From assembly GCA_034669505.1 (NCBI GenBank), contig JAXDNJ010000066.1, positions 1 through 64,000 on the forward strand: a stretch of DNA of 64,000 nucleotides, in the 5' to 3' direction. The notes beneath the pieces were generated by a model. That model saw only the letters and a program-made list of their open reading frames with translations. It was not told the DNA's origin and ran no database searches. The stretch comes from JAFASC01 sp034669505 (GTDB lineage Bacteria; Pseudomonadota; Alphaproteobacteria; Rhizobiales; Beijerinckiaceae). This document shows positions 43,981 through 52,619 of the stretch, piece by piece (the stretch's first letter is position 1; each line of letters begins with the position of its first letter). The position numbers were made by a program, and so were the translations under genes.

Positions 43981-44850
43981 TTAAAGACGCGCGGAGCTGT
44001 GGGCATATTCCCAATACAGCGCGCGCGCGCGGCGGAACATCGGACCGGGCTGCAGCGGGCGATCGTCGATGCCGATCATCGGCGCCACTTTGGCATAATT
44101 GCCGGTCGAGAAAATCTCGTCCGCGCTTTCAAAGTCGCTGTAGGTCAGCGGCTTCTCGACAACTTCAACGCCGGCACCGCGTAGCAAGTCAATCACGCGG
44201 CGTCGTGTCACACCATCGAGGAAAGTGCCGTTCGGCGCCGGGGTGTAGACGATGCCGTCGCGCGCGAGAAACGCGTTGGCATTGGCCAATTCCGCGATGT
44301 TGCCGTCCATGTCGCGCATCAGGCAATTGCCGAAGCCGCGGCCCTTTGCCTCGATGAGCGCGCGACCCCCGTTCGGATAAAGACATCCGGCCTTGGCCTC
44401 GACCGGCGCCGTTTCGGCGCTCGGCCGTCGATATGGTGAAAGCGTAATGTTGGTGCCCGTGGGCTGCGGCATCGGCGCTTCATAGAGCGAAAGACACCAA
44501 TTCGTGGAGCCCGGATCGAACAAGACGCCGCCGCCGAAACCGCTTTCCGCCCAATACATCGGCCGGATGTAGAGTTCGGCATCTATGGCGAAGCGCTTGC
44601 GGCCGTCGGCGACAAGCTCGCGCCATTTCTCGATGGAAACAGCTGCGTTCAAGCCGAAGTTTTTGGCGGACCGATTGACGCGGGCAAGATGCAGATCGAG
44701 GTCGGGCGCCACGCCTTCGAAAGCACGGGCGCCGTCGAACACGCTGGAACAGAGCCAGGCGCCATGGGTGCGCACCCCCATGATCGGCGTGTTGCCGTGG
44801 TGCCAATCGCCCTCGAAAAAGGTCCAGGTCTCGCTTGCCGGCTCAGTCAT
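43981..44850 (-). CDS. Class IV branched-chain/D-amino-acid aminotransferase
   Basis: A 289-residue PLP enzyme of fold type IV. VFDGARAFEGVAPDL (near the N-terminus), the Lys-bearing region AKAGCLYPNGGRALIEAKGRGF, IAELANANAFLARDG and TRRRVIDLLRGAGVEVVEKPL are typical of IlvE-like proteins. GAGG lies just before the ATG at 44850; a longer frame to 45000 is not supported. It may be IlvE or a broader class IV enzyme; the substrate is not clear. It is divergent from metY across 148 bases. Confidence 0.85.
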   Translation of the reverse strand: MTEPASETWTFFEGDWHHGNTPIMGVRTHGAWLCSSVFDGARAFEGVAPDLDLHLARVNRSAKNFGLNAAVSIEKWRELVADGRKRFAIDAELYIRPMYWAESGFGGGVLFDPGSTNWCLSLYEAPMPQPTGTNITLSPYRRPSAETAPVEAKAGCLYPNGGRALIEAKGRGFGNCLMRDMDGNIAELANANAFLARDGIVYTPAPNGTFLDGVTRRRVIDLLRGAGVEVVEKPLTYSDFESADEIFSTGNYAKVAPMIGIDDRPLQPGPMFRRARALYWEYAHSSARL

Positions 44851-44998
44851 AAGCGCCTCTTGTGCAGCATGTATACCGCTCAATCCCGTTCCGAACTGGG
44901 ACGAGAAGCCGCTCCTCGCGCGGATTTTACCGGCGCGTCCCGGAATGAAGCAGGCCCCGGCGGCGTAATGTTTGCAGGCGAGTTCGGTTGTGAGCGTC

Positions 44999-46303
44999 AT
45001 GCGTAAAGAGACAATCGCGGTCCACGGCGGGTTCGAGCACGATCCGACGACGCACGCCGTCGCGGTGCCGATTTACCAGACGGTCGCCTACGCCTTTGAC
45101 AGCGCCGACCACGGCGCCGCGTTGTTCAACCTTGAAGCCGACGGCTTCCGCTACAGCCGGATCAGCAATCCGACGGTCGACGTGCTCGAACGGCGCATCG
45201 CTGAACTCGAAGGCGCGCACGCGGCGCTCGCGGTCAGCACGGGACAGGCGGCGCTCTACTACGCCATCGCGACGCTCGCCGATTGCGGCGGCAACATCGT
45301 CTCGGTGCCGCAGCTCTATGGCACGACGCACACGCTTTTCGCGCATATCCTGCCCAAACAAGGGATTGCGTGCCGCTTCGCCGCGAGTGATCGCGCCGAG
45401 GACGTCGCGCGGCTCGTCGACGAAAATACCCGCGCGGTGTTCTGCGAGTCGATCGGCAACCCCGCGGGAAATATCTGCGATATCGAGCGACTGGCGGAGG
45501 TCGCGCATGCGCATGGCGTGCCGCTCGTCGTCGACAATACGGTTGCGACGCCGATTCTGCTGCGCCCGATCGAGTTCGGCGCCGATATCGTCGTGCATTC
45601 CTTGACGAAATTCATGGGCGGCCACGGCACGACGCTCGGCGGCGCGCTCGTCGATTCCGGCAAGTTTCCGTGGCGCGAGCACGCTCGGCGCTTTCCCATG
45701 TTTTGCGAGCCGGACGCTTCGTATCATGGGCTCGTCTATGCCGACCATTTCGGCCCGGCGGCTTTCGTCGCGCGGGCGCGCAGCGTCTATCAGCGTACCA
45801 CGGGCGCCGTCTTGTCGCCGCTCAGCGCGTTCCTGCTTCTGCAGGGCATCGAGACCGTGGCGCTGCGGGTCGAGCGGCATGTCGAGAATGCGCGAAGCGT
45901 TGCGGAATTCCTGCGCAACGATTCGCGCGTGACCTGGGTGAATTATGCCGGCTTCGAGGACAGCCCTCACTATCCTATGGTGAGAAAATATCTCGGCGGC
46001 CGCGCCTCCTCGCTTCTCACCTTCGGCATCAAGGGCGGGTTTGCCGCGGGATGCGCATTCTATGACGCGCTGAAGCTGATTAAGCGGCTCGTCAATATCG
46101 GTGATGCGAAGTCGCTCGCCTGTCATCCCGCCTCGACCACGCATCGCCAGATGTCGCCGGAGGAACAGAACAAGGCGGGCGTCACGCCGGAGATGATCCG
46201 GCTCTCGATCGGCATCGAGCATGTCAGCGACATCATCGCCGATCTCGATCAGGCGCTTGCCGCGGCGCGTCCGGACGCGACCGCGGTGCGAGCGGCGGAA
46301 TGA
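44999..46303 (+). CDS. metY: O-acetylhomoserine (thiol)-lyase
   Basis: A 434-residue Cys/Met-metabolism PLP enzyme. AVPIYQTVAYAFDSADHGAALF, FRYSRISNPTVDVLERRIAELEG, VDNTVATPILLRPIE and HSLTKFMGGHGTT (Schiff-base Lys) are the MetY features. The enzyme uses sulfide and O-acetylhomoserine to make homocysteine. The ATG at 44999 is chosen; a GTG/ATG region 27 bases upstream is not needed. The stop overlaps the metA start by four bases (ATGA), so the two act as a coupled homocysteine unit. No SAM-II riboswitch was recognised upstream. Confidence 0.93.
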   Translation: MRKETIAVHGGFEHDPTTHAVAVPIYQTVAYAFDSADHGAALFNLEADGFRYSRISNPTVDVLERRIAELEGAHAALAVSTGQAALYYAIATLADCGGNIVSVPQLYGTTHTLFAHILPKQGIACRFAASDRAEDVARLVDENTRAVFCESIGNPAGNICDIERLAEVAHAHGVPLVVDNTVATPILLRPIEFGADIVVHSLTKFMGGHGTTLGGALVDSGKFPWREHARRFPMFCEPDASYHGLVYADHFGPAAFVARARSVYQRTTGAVLSPLSAFLLLQGIETVALRVERHVENARSVAEFLRNDSRVTWVNYAGFEDSPHYPMVRKYLGGRASSLLTFGIKGGFAAGCAFYDALKLIKRLVNIGDAKSLACHPASTTHRQMSPEEQNKAGVTPEMIRLSIGIEHVSDIIADLDQALAAARPDATAVRAAE

Positions 46304-47274
46304 ACGCCATGCCCCGCGCCATATCGCCCGCAAACACGCCGATCAAGATCGGGCTCGTCAACAACATGGGGGATGCCGCGCTTTTGGCCACCGAGCGGCA
46401 GTTCACGCGGCTGATCGAACCTGCGGCGCATGAGATCGACGTGCATGTCCGGCTGTTCTACTTGCCGGAGATCGCGCGCGGCGATGCGGCGCAGACCCAC
46501 TTACAGGGCGGTTATGAGCCGATCGAAGCCTTGCCGCATGCGGGCCTCGATGCGCTGATCGTCACCGGCTGTGAGCCTGTCCAACCGAACCTCATGGATG
46601 AGCCTTATTGGCCGAGCCTCGTGCGCTTGATCGATTGGGCAAAGGACAACACGATATCGACGATCTGGTCCTGTCTTGCCGCACATGCGGCGGTGCTGCA
46701 CCTCGATGGCATCGAACGCCAGCGGCTGCCGCGCAAACTCGCAGGCGTTTGTGAGTTCGATCGCGTCTCTGACCACCCGCTGCTGCGCGGCGTCAAGGAG
46801 CCGGTCCACGTTCCGCACTCCCGGCTGAACGGGCTTTCGTCAAGCGACCTCGCGCGACGCGGCTATGAACTGCTGACGCAGTCCGCCGATTCAGATGTCG
46901 ATGCCTTCGTCAAGCAGTACAAAAGCCTCTTCGTTTTTCTTCAAGGTCATCCCGAATACGAGCCCGACAGCCTCTATCGCGAATATCGCCGCGACATGAC
47001 GCGCTTCCTCAATGGCCAGCAGGACACCTGTCCGGCATTGCCGGACAATTATTTCGACCGGAAAACAAATCTGCTCTTCAGTGCCTTCGGAAAAGCGGCG
47101 CGGGCGGAAAGAACGCCGGCGCTCGTACGACACTTCCCGGCACTGGAAAAGGTTCGGCTTAGCCGCGCCGACTGGGCAGCATCTTCAAGTCGCCTGTTTT
47201 CCAATTGGATCTTCCACATCGCCGAAGCGAAGGCGCGGCAGGCGCATCTTGCGCATGAACATGTGATCGTCTGA
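46300..47274 (+). CDS. metA: Homoserine O-acyltransferase, MetA type
   Basis: A 324-residue enzyme of the MetA homoserine acyltransferase family. IKIGLVNNMGDAALLATERQF starts the core, the catalytic Cys lies in IWSCLAAHAAVLHLDG, the catalytic His in FVFLQGHPEYEPDSL, and HVPHSRLNGLSS is a conserved substrate loop. MetA-type proteins of alphaproteobacteria may use acetyl-CoA (specificity cannot be told from the visible residues). It follows metY with an ATGA overlap, so the pair supplies O-acylhomoserine and homocysteine for methionine synthesis. Confidence 0.9.
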   Translation: MNAMPRAISPANTPIKIGLVNNMGDAALLATERQFTRLIEPAAHEIDVHVRLFYLPEIARGDAAQTHLQGGYEPIEALPHAGLDALIVTGCEPVQPNLMDEPYWPSLVRLIDWAKDNTISTIWSCLAAHAAVLHLDGIERQRLPRKLAGVCEFDRVSDHPLLRGVKEPVHVPHSRLNGLSSSDLARRGYELLTQSADSDVDAFVKQYKSLFVFLQGHPEYEPDSLYREYRRDMTRFLNGQQDTCPALPDNYFDRKTNLLFSAFGKAARAERTPALVRHFPALEKVRLSRADWAASSSRLFSNWIFHIAEAKARQAHLAHEHVIV

Positions 47275-47341
47275 GGCTTGCTGGTCGAGCGGACTCCTTT
47301 GCCCTAATATATCGGCAGAGCGGCGGGCGAGCGCGCGAGAC

Positions 47342-48013
47342 ATGAGTGATCACCTGGAAAACGCGCCAGACGCAGCACCGACAAAGCTCACGCGCACCAA
47401 GGAAAAATGGGCGCGCGAGGGAAAATTCCTGACCGGCCGGCATGCACGGCCGGACTCGGCGCGGCTGCCGCCCGGCCAGCACATCGTCAAGGATTGGCCG
47501 GTGCTCGATCTCGGAATCGTGCCTGATATCACGCGCGAGCGATGGCGCCTCGATGTCAGCGGCGCCCTTGAGCATCCGGTGTCCTGGAATTGGATGGAGT
47601 TCGAGGCGCAGCCGCAAACGCAGGAGGTCTCCGACATCCATTGCGTCACGACGTGGTCCCGCTACGATAATCAATGGCAGGGGCTAGCGACGCGCGATCT
47701 GCTCGCGAAGGTGATGCCGAAGGACGATGCGGCGTTCGTCGTTCTAACCAGCTACGACGGCTACACGACGAATCTGCCGCTCGAGGATTTCGCCGCCGAG
47801 GACGCGCTGATCGCGCATAGCTGGCAGGGCGAGCCGCTGACCGGGGAGCATGGCGGTCCGGCGCGGCTCGTCGTGCCGCATCTCTATTTCTGGAAGAGCG
47901 CGAAATGGCTGCAGAAGATCGAGCTGGCGACGCGCGATCATCTCGGCTTCTGGGAAGTGCGCGGCTATCACGATCGCGGCGATCCGTGGATGGAACAGCG
48001 ATATTCGGAATAG
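47342..48013 (+). CDS. Sulfite-oxidase-like molybdopterin oxidoreductase
   Basis: A 223-residue protein of the sulfite-oxidase Moco-domain family. SDIHCVTTWSRYDNQWQG carries the molybdenum-ligating Cys, and RLVVPHLYFWKSAKWLQKIEL ends the domain, as in the short YuiH/YedY-like group. It has no signal peptide or haem domain, so it may be cytosolic or pair with another redox partner. The reaction is unknown; sulfite, sulfoxide or other oxidation is possible. It precedes soxC on the same strand. Confidence 0.85.
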   Translation: MSDHLENAPDAAPTKLTRTKEKWAREGKFLTGRHARPDSARLPPGQHIVKDWPVLDLGIVPDITRERWRLDVSGALEHPVSWNWMEFEAQPQTQEVSDIHCVTTWSRYDNQWQGLATRDLLAKVMPKDDAAFVVLTSYDGYTTNLPLEDFAAEDALIAHSWQGEPLTGEHGGPARLVVPHLYFWKSAKWLQKIELATRDHLGFWEVRGYHDRGDPWMEQRYSE

Positions 48014-48041
48014 GTTCACCTCAGTAAAGGCAGACACCGAC

Positions 48042-49313
48042 ATGACAAAACCAGGCCATCGCTCTTCGAGCCCCTCGCGCAGACGCTTTTTAAGAGGCGC
48101 GATTGCGGGTGGAGTCGCAGCAAGCGCTCTCTCCGGCGAAGCGATGGCGGAGGCCGCCAAGGGCACGGAGAACCTGCCGCCCGACGTCCCCGAGTGGATG
48201 AAGACCCCCGGGGATCCGGCCGGCAGTCAGCCCTACGGGACGCCTTCGACATATGAAAAGAACGTCGTCCGCCACGTCCCGAAAAATGCGGCGCAATACA
48301 TTTCTGCCGCAAGCCGCACGCCGCTGCAGGATCTCGACGGTATCATCACGCCGAACGGTTTGTTCTATGAACGACATCACGGCGGCATTCCGAACATCGA
48401 CCCGGCACAGCATCGATTGGTCCTGCATGGGCTCGTCGACAAGCCGCTGATCTTCACGATGGAGGACATCAGGCGGTTCCCCTCGCAAACGCGCATCTAC
48501 TTCATCGAATGCTCCGGCAATCCCACCTATACGAAGCCATATGGCAAGACGGCGTCCGATCTCGTCGGGCTCGTCAGTTGCGCCGAGTGGACCGGCGTCA
48601 GCTTGAAACTGGTGCTGCAGGAAGCGGGTTTGCAGCCCGAGGCGAAGTGGGTTGTCGCCGAAGGCGCCGACGCGGCTGCCATGACGCGCAGCATCCCCAT
48701 CGAGAAATGTCTCGACGATGCGATGCTGGCCTACAGCCAGAACGGCGAACGCCTGCGCCCGCAGCAGGGCTATCCCCTGCGCATTCTGCTTCCCGGCTAT
48801 GAGGGCAATATGAGCGTGAAATGGCTGCGGCGTCTGAAGGTCACGGCAGAGCCGGTCTATTCGCGCGAGGAGACGTCGAAATATACGGACTTGATGGCCG
48901 ACGGCTCGTCGCGCGAATTCACGTTCTACATGGAAGCGAAATCGATCATCACGCGGCCCTCCGGTGGCCAGCGTCTGAGCGCGCCGGGCTTCCACGAGAT
49001 CACCGGCATCGCCTGGAGCGGACACGGCAAGGTCATGCGGGTCGACATATCGGTGGATGGCGGCAAAACCTGGCAGGAAGCCCAATTGCAGGAGCCGATC
49101 CTGACGCGCGCACTGACGCGCTTCCGCTTTCCCTGGCATTGGGACGGACAGCCCGTCACGATCCAGAGCCGCGCGACTGACGAAACCGGCTACGTGCAGC
49201 CGACCCTCGCAGAGCTCGTTGCGATACGCGGCGAGAATTCGTTCTATCACAACAACGCCATCTGGCCCTGGCGGATCGCGGGGAATGGCGAGATCACCAA
49301 TGCGCAAGCGTAA
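48042..49313 (+). CDS. soxC: Sulfite dehydrogenase/SoxC-type molybdopterin protein
   Basis: A 423-residue molybdenum enzyme. A twin-arginine signal SRRRFLRGAIAGGVAAS exports a folded protein to the periplasm. IYFIECSGNPTYTKPYG and SCAEWTGVSLKLVLQEAG hold the Moco-binding Cys; the C-terminal dimerisation domain follows (VMRVDISVDGGKTWQEA). This is SoxC of the sulfane dehydrogenase SoxCD, or the related SorA-like sulfite dehydrogenase. ATG 48042 was chosen since it begins the signal peptide. It overlaps soxD by 14 bases. No soxXYZAB genes are in the window, so sulfite or sulfane oxidation is likely but not certain. Confidence 0.85.
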   Translation: MTKPGHRSSSPSRRRFLRGAIAGGVAASALSGEAMAEAAKGTENLPPDVPEWMKTPGDPAGSQPYGTPSTYEKNVVRHVPKNAAQYISAASRTPLQDLDGIITPNGLFYERHHGGIPNIDPAQHRLVLHGLVDKPLIFTMEDIRRFPSQTRIYFIECSGNPTYTKPYGKTASDLVGLVSCAEWTGVSLKLVLQEAGLQPEAKWVVAEGADAAAMTRSIPIEKCLDDAMLAYSQNGERLRPQQGYPLRILLPGYEGNMSVKWLRRLKVTAEPVYSREETSKYTDLMADGSSREFTFYMEAKSIITRPSGGQRLSAPGFHEITGIAWSGHGKVMRVDISVDGGKTWQEAQLQEPILTRALTRFRFPWHWDGQPVTIQSRATDETGYVQPTLAELVAIRGENSFYHNNAIWPWRIAGNGEITNAQA

Positions 49314-49866
49314 TTGGCGCGCGGCACCTCTCGCGCTGCTTGCGATGGCCGGCACTTGGAGCGCCTCTGCACAGGAGCGTTATGGCATCGGCCGCGCCGC
49401 GACGCCGGCGGAAATCGCCGGCTGGAATATCGATGTCGGCGGCAATGACGGCTCGAATCTCCCGGCCGGCAGCGGCACTGTCGAGCGCGGCAAGACTGTC
49501 TTCGCCGAGCAATGCGCATCCTGCCATGGCGACAACGGACAGGGCGGGATCGGCGATCGCCTGGTTGGAGGCAAGGGAACGCTTGCCTCGCCGAAGCCGG
49601 TCAAGACGGTCGGCAGCTACTGGCCATACGCGCCGACCTTGTTCGACTACATCCGCCGCGCCATGCCGATGAATGCGCCGCAATCTCTAGGCGATACCGA
49701 CGTGTATGCGGTCTCGGCTTACGTGCTGCACCTCAACGGGTTGCTCCCGGCCGACGCAACACTCGATGCCAAGAGCTTGAGCGCGATCAAGATGCCGAAC
49801 CGCGACATGTTCGTCGGCGACCCGCGTCCCGACGTCAAAATTCCGGCCTGTACGAAGGATTGCTGA
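49300..49866 (+). CDS. soxD: SoxD-like cytochrome c, sulfite dehydrogenase partner
   Basis: A 188-residue exported cytochrome. The signal peptide RAAPLALLAMAGTWSAS ends near ASA, and CASCHG (about residue 70) gives one class I haem site with distal Met likely in the MPMNAPQ region. TLFDYIRRAMPMNAPQSL and DVYAVSAYVLHLNGLL match the short SoxD/SorB-like cytochromes that accept electrons from SoxC. The start overlaps the soxC end by 14 bases, so the two are translationally coupled. The protein is shorter than the two-haem SoxD of Paracoccus. Confidence 0.85.
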   Translation: MRKRNWRAAPLALLAMAGTWSASAQERYGIGRAATPAEIAGWNIDVGGNDGSNLPAGSGTVERGKTVFAEQCASCHGDNGQGGIGDRLVGGKGTLASPKPVKTVGSYWPYAPTLFDYIRRAMPMNAPQSLGDTDVYAVSAYVLHLNGLLPADATLDAKSLSAIKMPNRDMFVGDPRPDVKIPACTKDC

Positions 49867-49880
49867 GCGCCGGGCCGCAA

Positions 49881-49915
49881 ACAAAAAGGGCGCCCCGAAC
49901 GGGACGCCCTCTTTC
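49881..49915. terminator. Bidirectional terminator between soxD and hsp20
   Basis: A stem of nine pairs with one mismatch (GGGCGcCCC/GGGaCGCCC over GAAC) is flanked by an A run on one side and CTCTTTC on the other. The two genes are convergent. Confidence 0.8.
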
Positions 49916-49935
49916 ATTCAAAACCAAAGCGCCAA

Positions 49936-50400
49936 TTACGCCGCCTTCGATTCCACGACGCGCGGGCCGTTTGCCTTGCCGATCGGGATCGAGCGGGGCT
50001 TCTGCGCCTCGGGGATCTCGCGGACGAGGTCGACGTGCAGCAGGCCGTTCTCGAGGCTCGCGCCGGTCACCTGGACATGGTCGGCGAGCTGGAAGCGGCG
50101 CTCGAAGGCACGCGCGGCAATGCCCTGATAAAGGACTTCGGAGCGGATGTCGCCGTCGGCGCGCTGCTCTTTCGAGCCCTTGATGGTCAGGGTGTTTTCG
50201 CGGCTCTCGAGCGAGAGCTCGTTCTCGCCGAAGCCGGCGACCGCGACGGTAATGCGATAGGCATTCTCGCCGGTGCGCTCGATATTATAGGGCGGATAGG
50301 TCGGGGCGGGTTCCGCACCGGTCGCCTGGTCGAGCATTGTGAAGAGACGGTCGAAGCCGACGGTCGAGCGATAAAGCGGCGAGAGATCATAAGAACGCAT
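49936..50400 (-). CDS. Small heat-shock protein (Hsp20/IbpA class A)
   Basis: A 154-residue alpha-crystallin-domain chaperone. The start RSYDLSPLYRSTVGFDRLF is the class A rhizobial type, the crystallin domain includes YRITVAVAGFGENELSLES and the C-terminal IPI motif (RSIPIGKANG). It holds unfolding proteins in an ATP-independent manner. GGAGGA sits before the ATG at 50400. The leader folds into a ROSE-like RNA thermometer (listed separately), so synthesis is expected to rise with temperature. Confidence 0.93.
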   Translation of the reverse strand: MRSYDLSPLYRSTVGFDRLFTMLDQATGAEPAPTYPPYNIERTGENAYRITVAVAGFGENELSLESRENTLTIKGSKEQRADGDIRSEVLYQGIAARAFERRFQLADHVQVTGASLENGLLHVDLVREIPEAQKPRSIPIGKANGPRVVESKAA

Positions 50401-50478
50401 GGCATATCCTCCATTTCGAAGCGACATGCGGCGCACCCGGAAGGGCGTGAATTGCACCGGCCCAAGAGCGCCGTCGTC
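50401..50478 (-). ncRNA. ROSE-type RNA thermometer in the hsp20 leader
   Basis: The last hairpin (minus strand, 50429-50402) pairs GCAUGUC-(bulged G)-CUUCG with UGGAGGAUAUGC around an AAA loop. The conserved ROSE pentamer U-C/U-G-C-U (here UCGCU) pairs with the ribosome site GGAGGA through a bulged G, exactly the ROSE arrangement. A second short stem (about 50447-50434) lies upstream. The element should melt when the temperature rises and release the ribosome site. Only folding by inspection was done. Confidence 0.75.
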
Positions 50479-50489
50479 AACGCGCGTCC

Positions 50490-50520
50490 GTTATGGCCCG
50501 CGCTGATTTTTGAGTTAAGA
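50490..50520 (-). promoter_or_regulatory. Possible RpoH-like promoter of hsp20
   Basis: On the minus strand CTTAAC and CCATAA, at the two ends of the listed range, are separated by 17 bases, resembling a weak sigma-32 (RpoH) CTTG-N17-CCAT promoter. It would start the transcript near 50480, giving a leader of about 80 bases. Confidence 0.35.
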
Positions 50521-50559
50521 AGTGCGATTTTCGGCTGCAAGAGGCGGCGCCAAAAAATT

Positions 50560-51972
50560 TTACGCGCGGGCTTTGCCCCATCCGCTTCGTGCTAACGCCG
50601 CGGCGCTGATCAGCGCGTACGCGATCGACGACCCCGCGACCAGCGCGAACAGCACGCTCAGGCTGACGTTGAAGCGGGTCACCGCGATCCAGCCGAGCAC
50701 GGCAGCGATCACGAGCCGCAGCGTGCCCGCCAAAAATGGCCACAGGATCGTGCCGGCGCCTTGGCTGGCGAAATAGATGAGCAAGCCGAGCGCTATGAAG
50801 CCGTAGAATGGTCCTACCTCCCGAAGGTAAAGCGCTCCCGTCGCGAGTACCTCCGGCTCGTTCGTGAACATTCCCATCCAAGCCTGCGGCACGAAGGCAA
50901 CGAAAAGCCCGATCGCTTCGAGAACGAGCGCCGCAAAGATCGCGCCGGTCCAGGCGATCCGGCGGGCGCGGGCAATTTGGCCGGCGCCGACATTGGTGCC
51001 AACCATCGTCACCAGCGCAGTGCCAAGCCCGAACATCAGCGGGATCATGAGATAATCGAGGCGCGACGCGGTGCCGTAGCCGGCAAGCGCCTCGACCCCG
51101 AAGACGCCCACTGCGCCGGTGACCAGCACGACGGTGAGATTGCTCTGCACGGTGCCGAGCGCGGAAAGGAGCCCGACGCGCAGGATGTCGCGGAACAGGC
51201 GCCACTCGGGCTTGGCCCAGCGCAGGTTCAGCCCGGCATAGCCGCTGCGCAAATAGAAGAAGAGCACGGCGGTCGAGCCGACATAATAGACAAGGATCGC
51301 GGCGCCCGCCCCCGCCACTTCAAGGCGCGGAAACGGTCCAAAGCCAAAGATGAAAGCCGGCGACAGCGGGATCAAAAGCGCGCTGCCTGCAAGGATGATC
51401 AGCGCCGGCGCCTTGACGTTGCCGACGCCCCGCAAAGCCGCCGCCGCAAGGTTGGTCAACCATATCGGCACCGCGCCGACGAAGACCATCGCGGAGTAGA
51501 GCACCGCCGCGTCGAGCGCGGCACCGTGGCCACCGAGCGCGCGATAGAGAGGCGGCCCGAAGATGAGCGCCGCGGCCATAAAGACGACGCCGCAGATGAT
51601 TGCGATGATCATCGCGTGGAAGAGCAACGCGTCGGCATCGGTGCGGCGCCCGGCGCCGACTGCGCGGGCGATTGCCGAGGCCACGCCGCCGCCGACGCCG
51701 CCGTTCGACATCATCTGCATCAGCATGAGGATGGGGAACACCAACGCCACGCCGGCGAGCGCTTCGGTGCCGAGGAAGCTCACGTAGAACGTCTCGGCGA
51801 CGCCGACGAGCGTCTGCGTCACGAGGACGGTGACCGTCGGCACCGCAAACCGCAGCATCGTCGGCAGGATTGGGCCTTCCAGCATCGCTTGGCGCGCAGG
51901 GAGGCGCTTTGCTGAAGCGGGTGCCTCGACAGCACTCGTTCCGATCGCAACGGCGTCCGCTTGCGCCTGCAT
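50560..51972 (-). CDS. MATE family multidrug/metabolite exporter
   Basis: A 470-residue transporter with 12 hydrophobic segments. The MATE pattern is seen in PTMLRFAVPTVTVLVTQTL (helix 1) and the repeated half around RYSGLNLRWAKPEWR-like loop (here GYAGLNLRWAKPEWRLF) before helix 7. It exports drugs or metabolites using H+ or Na+. It is divergent from a MarR-type regulator gene, about 100 bases apart, the usual layout of a regulated exporter, so the MarR protein probably represses it. Confidence 0.9.
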   Translation of the reverse strand: MQAQADAVAIGTSAVEAPASAKRLPARQAMLEGPILPTMLRFAVPTVTVLVTQTLVGVAETFYVSFLGTEALAGVALVFPILMLMQMMSNGGVGGGVASAIARAVGAGRRTDADALLFHAMIIAIICGVVFMAAALIFGPPLYRALGGHGAALDAAVLYSAMVFVGAVPIWLTNLAAAALRGVGNVKAPALIILAGSALLIPLSPAFIFGFGPFPRLEVAGAGAAILVYYVGSTAVLFFYLRSGYAGLNLRWAKPEWRLFRDILRVGLLSALGTVQSNLTVVLVTGAVGVFGVEALAGYGTASRLDYLMIPLMFGLGTALVTMVGTNVGAGQIARARRIAWTGAIFAALVLEAIGLFVAFVPQAWMGMFTNEPEVLATGALYLREVGPFYGFIALGLLIYFASQGAGTILWPFLAGTLRLVIAAVLGWIAVTRFNVSLSVLFALVAGSSIAYALISAAALARSGWGKARA

Positions 51973-52003
51973 GTTCGCGTCCTTGCCGCCGGAAGACGTT
52001 ATC

Positions 52004-52027
52004 TGTATATGCAGCTATTGTATGCGC
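52004..52027. promoter_or_regulatory. Possible MarR operator or promoter (direct repeat)
   Basis: TGTATATGC at 52004-52012 and TGTATGCGC at 52019-52027 lie in the gap between the divergent MATE and MarR genes. The AT-rich repeats stand out and could form an operator or a -10 region for either gene. Confidence 0.3.
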
Positions 52028-52077
52028 GTCAATTCACGAGGTCGCAGACCGCCAGCATGGCAGCTATGTTCGCGGAT

Positions 52078-52590
52078 ATGAGAGAACAAATTGAGCCCGC
52101 CTCCGGGGACCCAAACCCCGCCTCGACGCGCTGCACCTGCCGGCGTCTGCGCCGCATGGCGCGGCTGGTCACGCAACTCTATGATGAGGCGCTCTCCGCG
52201 CACGATCTGACGATCGCGCAATTCGGCCTGATGACGACGATCGCCGAGCATCGGCGAACGAGTGGCAAAGACATCTCAATCGGCGCGCTGGCGAACGTCG
52301 TCGGCCTCGATCCGACGACGCTCAACCGCAATCTGAGTAAATTGCAGCGGGACAAGCTCGCCGAAGTCCGGCCCGACGATAAGGACCGCCGCGTTCGCGC
52401 CGTCGCGCTCACTCCGGCGGGCCGGCAGCGGCTGAAGAACGCCGTTCCCGCGTGGCGCGCGGCGCAGGCCGATCTTGAAGCGCGGCTCGGCCGCGACACT
52501 GCTGTCGAGCTCAACGACACACTCGACCGCTCCCGCGACCGCCTCATCGACAGCTTGCGCACTTCCCAATCGGAGCCGGCGCAGGCATAA
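52078..52590 (+). CDS. MarR-family transcriptional regulator
   Basis: About 170 residues. The MarR winged helix is in the centre: LYDEALSAHDLTIAQFGLMTTIAEH, GALANVVGLDPTTLNRNLSKLQRDKL (recognition helix), then VRAVALTPAGRQRLKNA (wing). It binds DNA as a dimer and responds to a small ligand. The start is uncertain; ATG codons at 52057, 52066 and 52078 lie in frame. Cys residues (RCTCRRLRR) near the N-terminus hint at thiol or redox sensing, an inference only. Confidence 0.88.
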   Translation: MREQIEPASGDPNPASTRCTCRRLRRMARLVTQLYDEALSAHDLTIAQFGLMTTIAEHRRTSGKDISIGALANVVGLDPTTLNRNLSKLQRDKLAEVRPDDKDRRVRAVALTPAGRQRLKNAVPAWRAAQADLEARLGRDTAVELNDTLDRSRDRLIDSLRTSQSEPAQA

Positions 52591-52619
52591 AGCAGCGCTT
52601 CGACGGCCTCAGCGCTCGC

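Noticed and set aside
44850..44999. SAM-II (metA) riboswitch upstream of metY
   Set aside because: The gene context would fit a SAM-II riboswitch, but the conserved GTGATTTG and AAAGCTAAA-like core was not found in the 148-base gap.
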